Below, one piece after another: positions 9,466-20,328 of a DNA stretch of 25,189 bases (the first letter of the stretch is position 1; every line of letters begins with the position of its first letter). The notes under the pieces were generated by a model. The model did no database searches and was not told the origin of the DNA. It saw only the letters and a list, made by a program, of their open reading frames with translations. Made by a program: the position numbers and the translations under genes. Source of the DNA: Phallusia fumigata (lineage: Eukaryota; Chordata; Ascidiacea; Phlebobranchia; Ascidiidae); assembly GCA_008931825.1 (NCBI GenBank), contig QXVZ01005355.1, forward strand, positions 1 to 25,189, read 5' to 3'.

Positions 9466-11640
9466 CTATATTAAAGTCGTCAGAGGGCGCAGCGTGTTCA
9501 CACACTTAATGCTTCGTTGCCTTCCCGTACACAATTCGTGAACAACTTCCTGATAAGCACGGCAGTGATAAATATATAATACGACCAACGCGCCACAGGA
9601 AAGTTTGAAACTTCAAGTCACCAGAATGGGAAGAGCTTAATGTAACGGCGACTTGTTTTTGTTTACCACCTCACCTTGCGCCAGCACAGACAGAAAAAAA
9701 CCATCATGAATATTTTATGTCAGCTGGTTATGACATTCAGCAACACCCTTTACAATATGTTGTAAGTTTGTTGTAAGTACCGAATTTGTTGTAGTATAGG
9801 ATCTCAGCAGTACAGCAGTACAGCCGCAGCATGGCTTGCTGATGTTTAAGCCGAAGCACAAGAAACCTAATGGCATTTTAACAGTATTGATTGCAACACG
9901 CTATCTATTTGTCAGACCACAGTGCTGCGTTGTGTGGATAAGAAGTCACGCAGGCTGTAGGATATTTAGTGGCTTTCCATGACACGTTTTTGTACATGTT
10001 TACAGCACAGCATGATCTGTTTAATACCGCAGTGTAGGCTACATGTACTGATGACAGCAAAAAGGAAAAATGTCTGCCGAATTATTTAAAACTATTTGGG
10101 CAAAATCTTGTCCGTTCCTAACCTAAAGCAAATATTTACACACTCGGCAACGTTGTGGCCAGTTTGGGAATTTTTAAAGTACCACTTCAACTCTAAAGAA
10201 TTAATTACTGTCAGTTACTTCATGGGCGGTTAACTACTTGAGTTTGGGCGGATGTCGCAGATTAATGAGCAAACCTCTTGCTCTACACAGTAGTGGGTTT
10301 CATGTGTTTATTTGGAAACCGTATGAACCACGTTAGAAATAAATTGTACATTACATTTCAAAATGGACGCTCTAAAGTCGTTGTTTTAATTCAAAAGACT
10401 TTTACTATCGTCAGTGAGCTAAGCACAACTACCTAGTAACATCGTTTAGTTCAGAATACAGCCCTAACCCGTAGTTACTGCGTCATGTGGTCACGCTGCT
10501 GAAACTTAACAGGTCAGTTGTCTTACGTTCTACCCGAGTAAACAATGGCATGACAGGCACCCCACAGCCAACGCGGTTCCTTTCGTTGTACTGTAAATAC
10601 TGGCAGCAGGGCTGATGTTGAACCTACAGCAGAAGTAGTGTACACGCGGTCGTCTGGTTATCCTATTAACTGACAGGCAGCGTATGGCGTGTTGTGATTC
10701 ATTCATTGCGAAGCCGTTTGTGTTATTTCAACGCACCTGCTAGACACTGCCCAAACTAAACGAATATGGCAACGCGCCGCTTGACTTTCAAACCTTGAGA
10801 CTAGAACGTGGAGAATTAAAATCGATACAGCGCGCAGTTTTCTCAGGGGAAGTGCTGCTAGCCTGAAACGTTCATAGCAGCTGGACAAGGTTGACTGAAG
10901 CGCAAGTTTCACTTTTAAGCCTTGAAGCCACAAGGCTTCAGTATTTTTAGTCAGTCACGTACAACCAAAGAGCTCATTTGACTGGGAAATGCCCAGAATT
11001 AAGTAGTGTATCACGCAATGTCGTGAAAAGGGTAGTGCTGCTTGCTGGTTGCTTATCACGGAATTATCAAAGCTGCAACTTGTAAGCAGATAGCGATGTT
11101 AGGTTACAATTCGTAGTTGGTTAAGATGCTGTCCTCCACATATGGCGTATAGTCTTTACTGTGTATCGATGAAAACAGACAAGTGTCACAGCGTATAATG
11201 GACGTGGCGTTTGTACCGTTAAAACGGAAACTTGAGACATAGGGAATTATCTCTTCCAGAAAAACATCTACCATACTTGCGTATGGGATGCCACGTGTAC
11301 CAAATTTAGCACCAGATAACAATTGTCAAAAAGATCATGACAATGTAGAGGTCTGCAATGCAAACAAAGCATCATATGTCACTTCAAACTGCGTGAAACA
11401 ATTATAATAAACACTCAATGTAGCATGTAGCGTCACAACTGTGCGTGGGATTATGGTTCACAGAACAACAGGTTCCGAGATGATCATAGGCGTTTAAGAG
11501 TTAGACCTTTACACCCGTGTATTATGTAAAAACGGTTAAAAGCACAAGATTGCTGTGTCAAGAAGGTAGACGCAAACCTGTTTGAATGCGTTTGCGTTTG
11601 TGGACCCAGCAACTGAGTAGCGTACTATGTGTTTTGGAAA
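9466..11640 (+). repeat. unit 2 upstream arm of the old tandem segmental duplication
   Basis: Collinear but diverged counterpart of 2310-4180. Similarity begins around taaagtcgtcagagggcgcag (about 9467) against 2324-2345. It is interrupted by extra DNA at roughly 9495-9840 and 9970-10505, then is nearly continuous from 10510 to 11640. Shared landmarks include ttttctcaggggaagtg at 3131 and 10839 and gagctcattt at 3262 and 10970. A short tandem repeat of cagcagta lies at 9805-9823. No open frame is preserved in both arms. Confidence 0.68.
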
Positions 11641-11641
11641 G

Positions 11642-13267
11642 ATAAAGTCTGTACTGCAGGGGCAACCTTTCAAACATAGTGTGCCATTTTACAAATTATG
11701 TCAAAATGTTAATGACTTGTCGATGACGTCACTGATTTATGTTTCTCCGCTAAGCAGGCTAATCGTTACAACGCTCACTCTGTTGTTTGTTGCTGCAGTT
11801 ACAGCTCCACTGCACTGCGATAAAAATAGAGAATGCTCGACTTGGCCAGAAAAGTGTGTGGGAAAAGCATACGTGCCTTGAATAATAACCTCGTTTGCCA
11901 ATTGTGGCACGCGTGCCAGGCTGTGTTGCATTTGTGTGTTGGGTGGTGTCTTTGCAGTTTATTAGTTGAAATCTAGCACAAAATAAACGCTCAATGCTAC
12001 ATGTGGACGCATTCGGTCGTTTTTATCGCGCATGGCCATAGAGCTTGTTTTCAAGGGAGTGCCTGCTGCACTTGGCCAACTTGCATATCTGGCAAAATAA
12101 CAGGGTAATAAACTTCTTTTTTCTATCGCTTTGATGTGCACACGTTTTGCCAATGTTGCAAGAAAGCATCGCTTTGCACCACCAGCCTGGCCAAAGTTCA
12201 AGCAGGCGCCTATTCAAATAGAAATGACAAGGGGAATCACGTGGCAGATAGTAAGGAAACGCGGCAAATTAAGGGTATGGAACTAGGTTGGAGTTCTTGG
12301 AAATCAAATTAGGCTCACCCTGTCACTGCACGATTCGTTTTTCATTGTCAAGTGGGAGGTAAAATCAAGAACGATCGTATTGAGGTTAGCCAAACATGAG
12401 TCATTGTTAGTCCCTAATACAAATATGTTTAGTACGACGTTGGGCAAACCGCGGCTCGCCGGCATGCTCCCCTAGCTGACAAGTATTATCCAAATTGATG
12501 GAGAGTTGTTACCTTATGTTCGCCGCCTGTTTCATGTATCAATGTTACACCGACTGTGATGTAGCATTGCAGTGTGACAACTACATAGAATCAAACCAAA
12601 ACCTAATTGATAAATACTGTGCTTGTTCTGTTTCTATAACTGTTGTTTATTGTATCTGTATTGACACTACTGCACAAACTGATTTTTTCGGCTCGCTTTT
12701 GTTTGTGGTTTTACGCAGGTGACTCTTCCATTGAACAAGTTTTCCCACCCCTGGTTGAGTATCTGTTGTCAATAAAGGGCCAAGCTTCGCCGCAGTTTTA
12801 AGACAAACAATATTTGTTAGAACTTGTTCCGTTTCGAAAAGGTTCAGTCGTTTTCGATAAAAATGCTGAGGTCAAATCGAACATAGCGTTGGTGCAGACA
12901 TCAGTTGACTGACTGTGAATCGAAGGTAAAATCAGCAAAGCATGACGTTGTAGTTCGCAGTGTGTCGCAAGGCACCAGGCGTCCGACCCGAACAGTTGTT
13001 TGGAGCATAGACGTTGTTGTAAATTGACCTCATTGTATGTCACTTAAGGGCTTTGGGTTTCAGAGCATGCAGTGCAGTCAACTGTCGCATTTCCAAAACA
13101 GTAAATGAGTAAAAGATTGGCTGTCTAAAAACTAATAAGAATGTCGCAAATTACTTCCAACAGAATGTTCTCCATGCTTCAGGGGTTCGGCAAAATTCCG
13201 CTTCAGTTAAGTTCGCTTCAAAACCAGTATCAGTAGAAAACAAGCCGTATTGAATGAACTCCTGATT
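11642..13267 (+). repeat. first copy of a 1.6-kb near-identical direct duplication
   Basis: The segment recurs at 13269-14894, also 1626 bp, with a constant offset of 1627 over most of its length. By eye the copies differ by scattered substitutions and a few small indels, such as a 3-bp difference at 12500, in the order of 1-2%. The copies meet at a single N (13268). This DNA has no counterpart in unit 1, where sequence matching 11640 is soon followed by sequence matching 15300. Uncollapsed alleles are the simplest explanation. Confidence 0.9.
11723..11881 (+). CDS. possible small secreted Cys-containing peptide or first exon, 52 aa
   Basis: From this ATG the frame reads a hydrophobic stretch (SRLIVTTLTLLFVAAVTA) that resembles a signal peptide, then CDKNRECSTWPEKC, a Cys- and charge-rich segment, and a stop. 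An AATAAA lies at 11982-11987, about 100 bp past the stop. No known family is recognised. It could instead be the first exon of a larger secreted protein, since a GT is available near 11873, or chance. The frame is identical in the second copy (13350-13508), but those copies are probably alleles, so this is weak evidence of selection. Confidence 0.2.
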   Translation: MTSLIYVSPLSRLIVTTLTLLFVAAVTAPLHCDKNRECSTWPEKCVGKAYVP

Positions 13268-13268
13268 N
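13268..13268. other. ambiguous base at the duplication junction (assembly join)
   Basis: A single N sits exactly where copy 1 (ending cctgatt) meets the start of copy 2 (ataaagtctg). The sequence ending cctgatt is followed by true unique DNA only after copy 2, at 14895. This is the pattern of a contig join. Confidence 0.9.
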
Positions 13269-14894
13269 ATAAAGTCTGTACTGCAGGGGCAACCTTTCAA
13301 ACATAGTGCGCCATTTTACAAATTATGTCAAAATGTTAATGACTTGTCGATGACGTCACTGATTTATGTTTCTCCGCTAAGCAGGCTAATCGTTACAACG
13401 CTCACTCTGTTGTTTGTTGCTGCAGTTACAGCTCCACTGCACTGCGATAAAAATAGAGAATGCTCGACTTGGCCAGAAAAGTGTGTGGGAAAAGCATACG
13501 TGCCTTGAATAATAACCTCGTTTGCCAATTGTGGCACGCGTGCCAGGCTGTGTTGCATTTGTGTGTTGGGTGGTGTCTTTGCAGTTTATTAGTTGAAATC
13601 TAGCACAAAATAAACGCTCAATGCTACATGTGGACGCATTCGGTCGTTTTTATCGCGCATGGCCATAGAGCTTGTTTTCAAGGGAGTGCCTGCTGCACTT
13701 GGCCAACTTGCATATCTGGCAAAATAACAGGGTAATAAACTTCTTTTTTCTATCGCTTTGATGTGCACACGTTTTGCCAATGTTGCAAGAAAGCATCGCT
13801 TTGCACCACCAGCCTGGCCAAAGTTCAAGCAGGCGCCTATTCAAATAGAAATGACAAGGGGAATCACGTGGCAGATAGTAAGGAAACGCGGCAAATTAAG
13901 GGTATGGAACTAGGTTGGAGTTCTTGGAAATCAAATTAGGCTCACCCTGTCACTGCACGATTCGTTTTTCATTGTCAAGTGGGAGGTAAAATCAAGAACG
14001 ATCGTATTGAGGTTAGCCAAACATGAGTCATTGTTAGTCCCTAATACAAATATGTTTAGTACAACGTTGGGCAAACCGCGGCTCGCCGGCATGCTCCCCT
14101 AGCTGACAAGTATTATCCAAATTGATGGAGTTGTTACCTTATGTTCGCCGCCTGTTTCATGTATCAATGTTACACCCACTGTGATGTAGCATTGCAGTGT
14201 GACAACTACATAGAATCAAACCAAAACCTAATTGATAAATACTGTGCTTGTTCTGTTTCTATAACTGTTGTTTATTGTATCTGTATTGACACTACTGCAC
14301 AAACTGATTTTTTCGGCTCGCTTTTGTTTGTGGTTTTACGCAGGTGACTCTTCCATTGAACAAGTTTTCCCACCCCTGGTTGAGTATCTGTTGTCAATAA
14401 AGGGCCAAGCTTCGCCGCAGTTTTAAGACAAACAATATTTGTTAGAACTTGTTCCGTTTCGAAAAGGTTCAGTCGTTTTCGATAAAAATGCTGAGGTCAA
14501 ATCGAACATAGCGTTGGTGCAGACATCAGTTGACTGACTGTGAATCGAAGGTAAAATCACCAAAGCATGACGTTGCAGTTCGCAGTGTGTCGCAAGGCAC
14601 CAGGCGCCCGACCCGAACAGTTGTTTGGAGCATAGACGTTGTTGTAAATTGACCTCATTGTATGTCACTTAAGGGCTTTGTGTTTCAGAGCATGCAGTGC
14701 AGTCAACTGCCGCATTTCCAAAACAGTAAATGAGTAAAAGATTGGCTGTCTAAAAACTCATAGGAATATGTCGCAAATTACTATAAACGGAATGTTCTCC
14801 ACGCTTCAGGGGTTCGGCAAAATTCCGCTTCAGTTAGCTTCGCTTAAAAACCAGTATCAGTAGAAAACAAGCCGTATTGAATGAACTCCTGATT
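13269..14894 (+). repeat. second copy of the 1.6-kb near-identical direct duplication
   Basis: It matches 11642-13267 end to end. The differences are denser in the last 150 bp. Any coding or regulatory content is the same as in copy 1, including the 52-codon frame (here 13350-13508) and its AATAAA at 13609. If this is an assembly artifact, one of the two copies should be ignored when counting genes or measuring distances. Confidence 0.9.
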
Positions 14895-15295
14895 ACCAGA
14901 TCTCGCATAAACCGGCGTAAGGTTGTGGCACGGAAAACTATAATTTTTAGCAAAGTGAAAATGAAGTCACCATTTTTTTTTAGTTACCGGCAGCAAACAT
15001 ACGAAAGAGGGCTATCAGAGACAATAACCGATGGTTGCACTTAAGAAGAGTTCTTATAGCATTTCCAATATCGAGTGGTGAATAGTAAATTTACGTCGCT
15101 TCTGTCCATTCGAGGAGTTTGTAAACTTTGTCCTCAATACAAAAATCTTGCCCTTAGTGAATTTTCAGGCAAACACGCACACCACCGAATATTTTCGTTT
15201 TCCATAACACAGTGTTTGTTGCACAAATGTTCAAAGTGCAGTGCCTTTGTAAATTAAATACTGCCAACTACTATTTAGCAGCGTAGAAGGAGGAA
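14895..15295. other. intergenic DNA, no feature seen
   Basis: Unique DNA after the direct duplication, without a recognisable gene. It belongs to the block present in unit 2 but not in unit 1. Confidence 0.4.
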
Positions 15296-15572
15296 GACGT
15301 GAGCGTTCAAAGCACCAAACTTGGCGGTTTTGTTGGACTGAAATCAAGTTTTAGCAACGAATTCTTGGCGTTTCCTCAAACGAGTGTGTTGGGAGTTCTC
15401 CAGTTGATCACTGGATTACTGCAGTGCGGCGGTGTCGATCCTGAATTTCCTACAGTACATTTTAAAACGCTCGTCATGGCTGCATTGTTGTAAATAGGCC
15501 CATGGTGACTGTAGCGTCAGGCTGTAAAGAAACAACCTCCATAAATAGAAACGCAACAACATTGGTTATGTC
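15296..15572 (+). repeat. unit 2 segment matching 4200-4580
   Basis: The similarity of the old duplication resumes here: agttttagcaacgaattc (15348) against agtttaagcaacaaattg (4248), gtgtcgatcctgaatttcct (15432) against gtgtcgatcctgggtttctt (4351), and cattggttatgtcc (15560) against cattggttatgattatgtcc (4570). The open frame at 15299-15493 is not kept in unit 1, so it is probably not coding. Confidence 0.55.
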
Positions 15573-15573
15573 C

Positions 15574-15721
15574 ATGGGCGCTGGCACGTAGGGGCAAGAG
15601 GGGGCACTTGGCCCGCCTGGAAACCCGAAAACTAAACTTTAATAATTGTAAATGTGATATCAAAAAAGTATGTATGTCTTAGGTTTTGCCCCCTTCTTCG
15701 AAAATTTCTAACGGTGCCCAT
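15574..15721. mobile_element. short MITE-like insertion with imperfect inverted ends
   Basis: The left edge ATGGGCGC (15574) is inverted at the right edge as GGTGCCCAT (15713-15721), and subterminal runs ggggcaagagggggc and ttttgcccccttct are also inverted with respect to each other. The paralogous place in unit 1 (about 4580) lacks this 148-bp block: gttatgtcc there runs directly into the sequence that follows the element here. That near-empty site supports an insertion. No clean target duplication was seen, so the superfamily is uncertain. Confidence 0.5.
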
Positions 15722-15786
15722 AGTCATGACTAGGTCTAAAAAAGCAGTCATCATTCGTCAAGCCTTGATGCACTGATGGATTGCTT

Positions 15787-15989
15787 TTGTGGTTCCGAAC
15801 GAGCATTCCTCAGGGCAAAATTTTATGAGTTAGAGGGAGGAATTTTCAATTTAAAGTTAAGTTATTTACAATAAGTGTAGTATTTTGTTGTAGGTAAACC
15901 AGTGGTCCCAACCATTTTTATATTACTTTAAAATGTTTATGTCATTTCTTCTAGTAGGGGAATGCATCTAAAAAGGTTGGGAACCACTG
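15787..15989. mobile_element. MITE-like dispersed repeat, copy 2
   Basis: It has the same organisation as 3834-4044: a left edge tgtggttccgaac, an internal CAGTGGTCCCAACC at 15900-15913, and a right end GGTTGGGAACCACTG at 15975-15989, with shared internal text such as ttttatgagtta and ataagtgtagtatt. Unit 1 near 4640 reads ggattgcatcagctt without the insert, whereas here ggattgc is split by it. The ends look hAT-like, but the flanking bases do not show a convincing 8-bp duplication. Confidence 0.55.
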
Positions 15990-17402
15990 GCTTCGGCCAT
16001 TATCATCAAAAATACGTGAAATAAAATGATATTGTTGCGCATAAGGATCTACAATATTCTATTATTTGCGTAATCAATATTTGTTATCCTGACATTTTGC
16101 ACGAATCGTTTGCATAATGACAAAGGAAAGGACACTTCAATCCTGGTCATCTGACACCTTAATCACCAGTAATATTTGGATAAGTTAACTGAAACGGGTT
16201 TATTATGCCCAGTTGACGTAGTATAGCTGCATTACACCTCTAGTTTAAACAACGGCGTGACAAATTTCAGGATGTTCTGACCGCACCGACCGATCAGCAA
16301 ATACTGTTGTGTTATGAATCACTGTTGTGGCTGAGTAGATAAACAAACCCCTTTTACAAGAGGAATTAGAAAACGCAATAAATTTTGAAAGGACTAACGT
16401 TGCTTGGTGCTTTTATATTACTTGTTTCAGTATTCAATGTACATAACACAGCTGGCCTAGATTCGTTAGCGTTGAGCTTTGCGAAGCCTATCCAATACTT
16501 ATGTGACTGGAAATAGCACTTGTTACACAAATACGCATACGTACTTATGCCTTGGGCACTATCGCATTTACTTTTCGTTCACGTACGCAGATTGTAACTT
16601 TAAAGCCTGAAACGTGCACTTATACCTTTAGTGTTATCAGTGTGTTGACTATCGCCAAACAGCAAGGAGTGAGCAAACGTAACTTGGGCGTAACGAATAT
16701 TCTGGTCAGCAATTTTGGTCCAGAAGCGACCGTCTTTCGTTATTATTTTCCTGTGGTGATTTTGGTGTGGATTTCTTATTGGAGGTCAACTAGTTTTTAC
16801 CATGACGAGCATAGATGAAAAACAGCTTGTTGGTGAATACCAATATTTCCGGCCTAGCAACTGTAACTAAGCAACTGAATTGAAGTCACTTTTAGTCATC
16901 AAATTTTGTCAAAAAGCTTATTGATTAAAGTGAGGTTTCGTAGTACAGTACTATGGATTATAAACAGACAAAAAGTCGAAGGGATAAGGAAGGTTAAAGA
17001 ACCCCACAGCTATTCCAAAGTTAGACAGCACTATCTTGTCTTTGGTACTGGTAGTAGCATAATATTTTTGCTGATGCAGTCAAACCAGTTTCTGTTGGAT
17101 TTTGTGGTTACAAGTTATTGTTTAAGTAAAGTAGCAAATTACCTTTTTTGTGAACCGATGTATTCCTGCCTAACATGGTGTAACATGATGCCCTTCCGCT
17201 CAATGTGACACAACGGTTGGGTGGGTGCGTCACAATGAAAGCTATTTTATGACTGAGGCATCCGCAACCAATCTACCTCACGGCGGGCAAATACAGTTGC
17301 TGAATTGGCGCTGGTTTAGTGGCAGGCTGATGAGTGTTCGTGCGTAGTTTTGGGACTGCAGTGTTTAAGCTGTGCAAACTGTTGGTTGTGCCCGTCACGT
17401 TT
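15990..17402. other. intergenic DNA, no gene recognised
   Basis: About 1.4 kb with only short, featureless open frames. The 88- and 100-codon frames at 16552-16818 and 16906-17208 begin with non-ATG codons, show no motif and have no sign of splicing or conservation. No repeat or RNA gene was seen. Confidence 0.4.
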
Positions 17403-18250
17403 GTTTGTTGCAACGAGCAAAGTAAACCAATTCAAGGCCTGGTTAAAATCACGACTGGAACCAAACGGAGGGCTGTGGGCAAAGAAGGCTATAAATGGCT
17501 TTCATTTGCAGAATTCATAAGGTTCTGCAAACATATGAAATACCAGTCCTTCATTTAAGTTAGTTTTGAAGCAGTAGAAAAACATATTTGGCATGGTAAA
17601 TAGTTGGTAAAGCAGCATCGTTGGGAGGCGTTTACCCCAGTATAGTGCCCTGCATTGGCTAGGCAAATTGTGAAACAGATTCATGCAACGCTTGTCACAA
17701 CAGAACTTTTGATTGTTGCACTTTGCACTTAGTTTGTGTATGAGTAGGGTTAATACAAATCAACATAAACCTCTGTGTCAACCATGCATGCATGGTTTTA
17801 GTGCTGTGATTGTCACTGTTTTGTGAACACGCACACATTTTCCTTCTTTCTGATTTATTTTGGTTGCTGATTAGTTATCGTTTTGGCACAGTAACAGACA
17901 GGCCAGCTGTGGGAAGTGCAATGATGCTGCTGTTTTGGTTCAGATTTTAGTGACGGCTTTTCAACCTACAAGGTCTGAGTGATATATATTTACAAGTCAA
18001 AATAAGAGTTTTTGCGCTTTGTGTGCTGACATGCTGTCTGGTGGCGCATGTCAGGTCATGTGATTGCCCCAGGCAAAAAGTGGTCAGCAATATACATTAT
18101 TCATGACCAAAAACCGCAGACGCAAAGTTTGGCCGTCCACCATTGCCTGTAGGATTTAACGACGTCTGTGTCATGTGATTGCTCGGCCACGTTCCAAGCA
18201 GGAAAAAACACTGACAGACTGCTAGCGAGCATTTTTCGTGTGCGGTGTGT
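17403..18250 (+). repeat. first copy of a 0.85-kb near-identical direct duplication
   Basis: The segment recurs at 18252-19090 with scattered substitutions and small indels and ends in the same tgcggtgtgt. The copies meet at a single N (18251). Part of it (around 17613-17670) also aligns with 5008-5060 upstream of gene A, placing it inside unit 2 of the old duplication. It contains a perfect 18-bp palindrome. No gene is recognised. Confidence 0.88.
17780..17797. repeat. perfect 18-bp palindrome
   Basis: AACCATGCATGCATGGTT equals its own reverse complement, and it recurs unchanged at 18629-18646 in the second copy. Its core is a repeated ATGC. It has no assigned function. Confidence 0.9.
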
Positions 18251-18251
18251 N
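18251..18251. other. ambiguous base at the duplication junction (assembly join)
   Basis: This is the third single N in the window, again placed exactly between the end of one near-identical copy and the start of the next. Confidence 0.9.
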
Positions 18252-19090
18252 GTTTGTTGCACAAGCAAGGTAAACCAATTCAAGGCCTGGTTAAAATCAC
18301 TGGAACCAAAGGGAGGGCTGTGGGCAAAGAAGGCCTTTAATGGCTTTCACATGCAGAAATCATAAGGTTCTGCAAACATATGAAATAAATAACAATCCTT
18401 CATTTAAGTTAGTTTTGAAGCAGTAGAAAAACATATTTGGCATGGTAAATAGTTGGTAAACCAGCATCGTTGGGAGGCGTTTACCCCAGTATAATGCCCT
18501 GCTTTGGCTAGGCAAATTGTGACACAGATTCATGCAACGCTTGTCACAACAAAACTTTTGATTGTTGCACTTTGCACTTAGTTTGTGTATGAGTAGGGTT
18601 AATACAAATCAACATAAACCTCTGTGTCAACCATGCATGCATGGTTTTAGTGCTGTGATTGTCACTGTTTTGTGAACACGTACACATTCTCCTTCTTTTA
18701 TTTTGGTTGCTGATTAGTTATCGTTCCGGCACAGTAACAGACAGACCAGCTGTGGGAAGTGCAATGCTGCTGTTTTTGTTCAGATTTTAGTGACGGCTTT
18801 TCAACCTACAAGGTCTGAGTAATATATATTTACAAGTCAAAATAAGAGTTTTTGCGCTTTGTGTGCTGACATGCGGTCTGGTGGCGCATGTCAGGTTCTG
18901 TGATTGCCCCAGGCAAAAAGTGGTCAGCAATATACATTATTCATGATCAAAAACCGCAGACGCAAAGTTTAGCCGTCCATCATTGCCTGTAGGATTTAAC
19001 GACGTCTGTGTCATGTGATTACTCGGCCACGTTCCAAGCAGGAAAAAACACTGACAGGCTGCTAGCGAGCATTTTTCGTGTGCGGTGTGT
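18252..19090 (+). repeat. second copy of the 0.85-kb near-identical direct duplication
   Basis: It matches 17403-18250, with about 2-3% differences by eye, including loss of a few bases in the run near 18690. After 19090 the sequence continues into DNA not seen after copy 1. The presence of small indels with high identity fits two haplotypes of a very polymorphic species. Confidence 0.88.
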
Positions 19091-19853
19091 ACACCAAAAG
19101 CGTGTTTTTCGCATAACAATCTTATTGTTAACGATCCTTGCACAACGACGTTAATGGTCGATCGAACATGAAATACTACCAGGTATTTTAAATGATTTCA
19201 AAAAGCAACAGCGTTTTTAACCGCCAAACTGGTTCCAAGACTAGGTTTAAAATGTCTTGCCAGAAATGAGGCTTGGGGTTAACGGGAAAATGTTCAATAC
19301 CAGCAGCTAAGCGCAAGTCGTTGTTCAAAGGCGATTACGGAGACCATCGGTTCCGCATGACTAAGTGTTTTGCGCGTGAAGAAGAAAGTGCGGGTTTCGC
19401 TTTGTATCGCTGAGGTAGGAAGTAGCTTTCCTTCACCATACCGCACTTTTACCGTTTTAAATACAAAAGTACCTTGGTAATGTTAAGTACGGTTTGCAAT
19501 CTTTGCTGGCTTGCCGGTGTTAAAAGTACAATCAACTGGTTGATTCAGTGCACTGTTAGCAATATTTCTCGGGTTTCCTGGCCTCGCTGTGGTTTTGACA
19601 GGAAGTTTTAGAGCGGGATGTCGTTTCAACCTGAACGGTGCCGCGCCAAGCCATTGCACATCGCTGGTTGCGCACCGCCTGAATTAAATACCATCAATTT
19701 TGGACGCCCACGTTACGACACGGTAGGTATTAGAAACTGTTCACACAATATCTGCGTTGGACCACACCAGTTAAGTCTTACAACTGTTACATTGGGTCTT
19801 GCTTTTTCCCAAGAACTTGACGCCCAAACTTATTGGACCGCCGTAGGTTGGGC
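19091..19853. other. intergenic DNA, no gene recognised
   Basis: No conserved element was recognised. The 79-codon frame at 19618-19857 has no known family, no hydrophobic or Cys pattern of note, and ends where the similarity with the gene A flank begins. I treat it as chance. Confidence 0.4.
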
Positions 19854-20328
19854 ATGAAACGCTACATTGCTTTACAAAGGCGTTTGGAGAACACAAAGTT
19901 CGTGTAAAAATAGTTATTGTTGGATATGAAAACTGGTTGTTTGAGCTCAATCGATTTTGTGTAACAATGCGACGTCAAAAAAGCTTTGTTTAACGGTTTG
20001 GTTGTTGTATAGGGTAAGAGTCTTGAAATGTGCAGGTCACAAGAAGAGTTAAGATGAGAAGTTTGGTTTCTCACTTTATACGCATTGGTAGAACCAGACA
20101 CTCACGTACAAATTTAGGACACAGAAAATGATTTATGCGACTGGTGAAGCTTATTGGTGTTAAAGATTAGTCTGCCACATAATATTTTAATTAAAAAATT
20201 AAACACACTATACAAAATATTTGTATTTTTCAGCTTTAAGCTTTTTCTGTTTAAGGTGTTACTGAGTCGCTGCACACAGTACTTGCCTACATGAAACTGT
20301 TGGCGCCATAGCGACACCAAGCGGCGAA
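19854..20328 (+). promoter_or_regulatory. 5' flank and leader of fucosyltransferase B
   Basis: Collinear with 5114-5546 in front of gene A, for example tttacaaaggcgtttggaga (19871) against ttcacaaaggcatttggaga (5131) and gaaaactggttgtttg against taaaaactggttgtttc. A T-rich tract ending in AG lies at 20224-20233 (tatttttcag), the likely equivalent of the acceptor-like tracts before gene A. The leader keeps the old gene start as a short upstream ORF (see 20291-20311). Confidence 0.4.
20291..20311 (+). promoter_or_regulatory. upstream ORF made from the ancestral start codon
   Basis: ATG AAA CTG TTG GCG CCA TAG aligns with the first codons of gene A (ATG AAA GTA TCA GCG CCT TTG). The TTG codon has become TAG, and position -3 has changed from G to T, which weakens the start context. 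The uORF ends 17 bp before the start of the main frame, and the two are in different frames. It could lower or regulate translation of gene B. Confidence 0.7.

Noticed and set aside
9805..9823. Short cagcagta tandem repeat
   Set aside because: Only about two and a half units; too short to matter beyond the note in its region.
12495..12722. Cys-rich 75-codon frame
   Set aside because: No known family, start differs between the two near-identical copies, and there is no conserved splice partner. Kept only as a possible exon in the small-peptide finding.
16552..17208. Two frames of 88 and 100 codons
   Set aside because: Both begin with non-ATG codons, show no motif and look like chance frames in AT-rich DNA.
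19618..19857. 79-codon frame upstream of gene B
   Set aside because: No recognisable domain or splice context; ends at the border of the duplicated flank.
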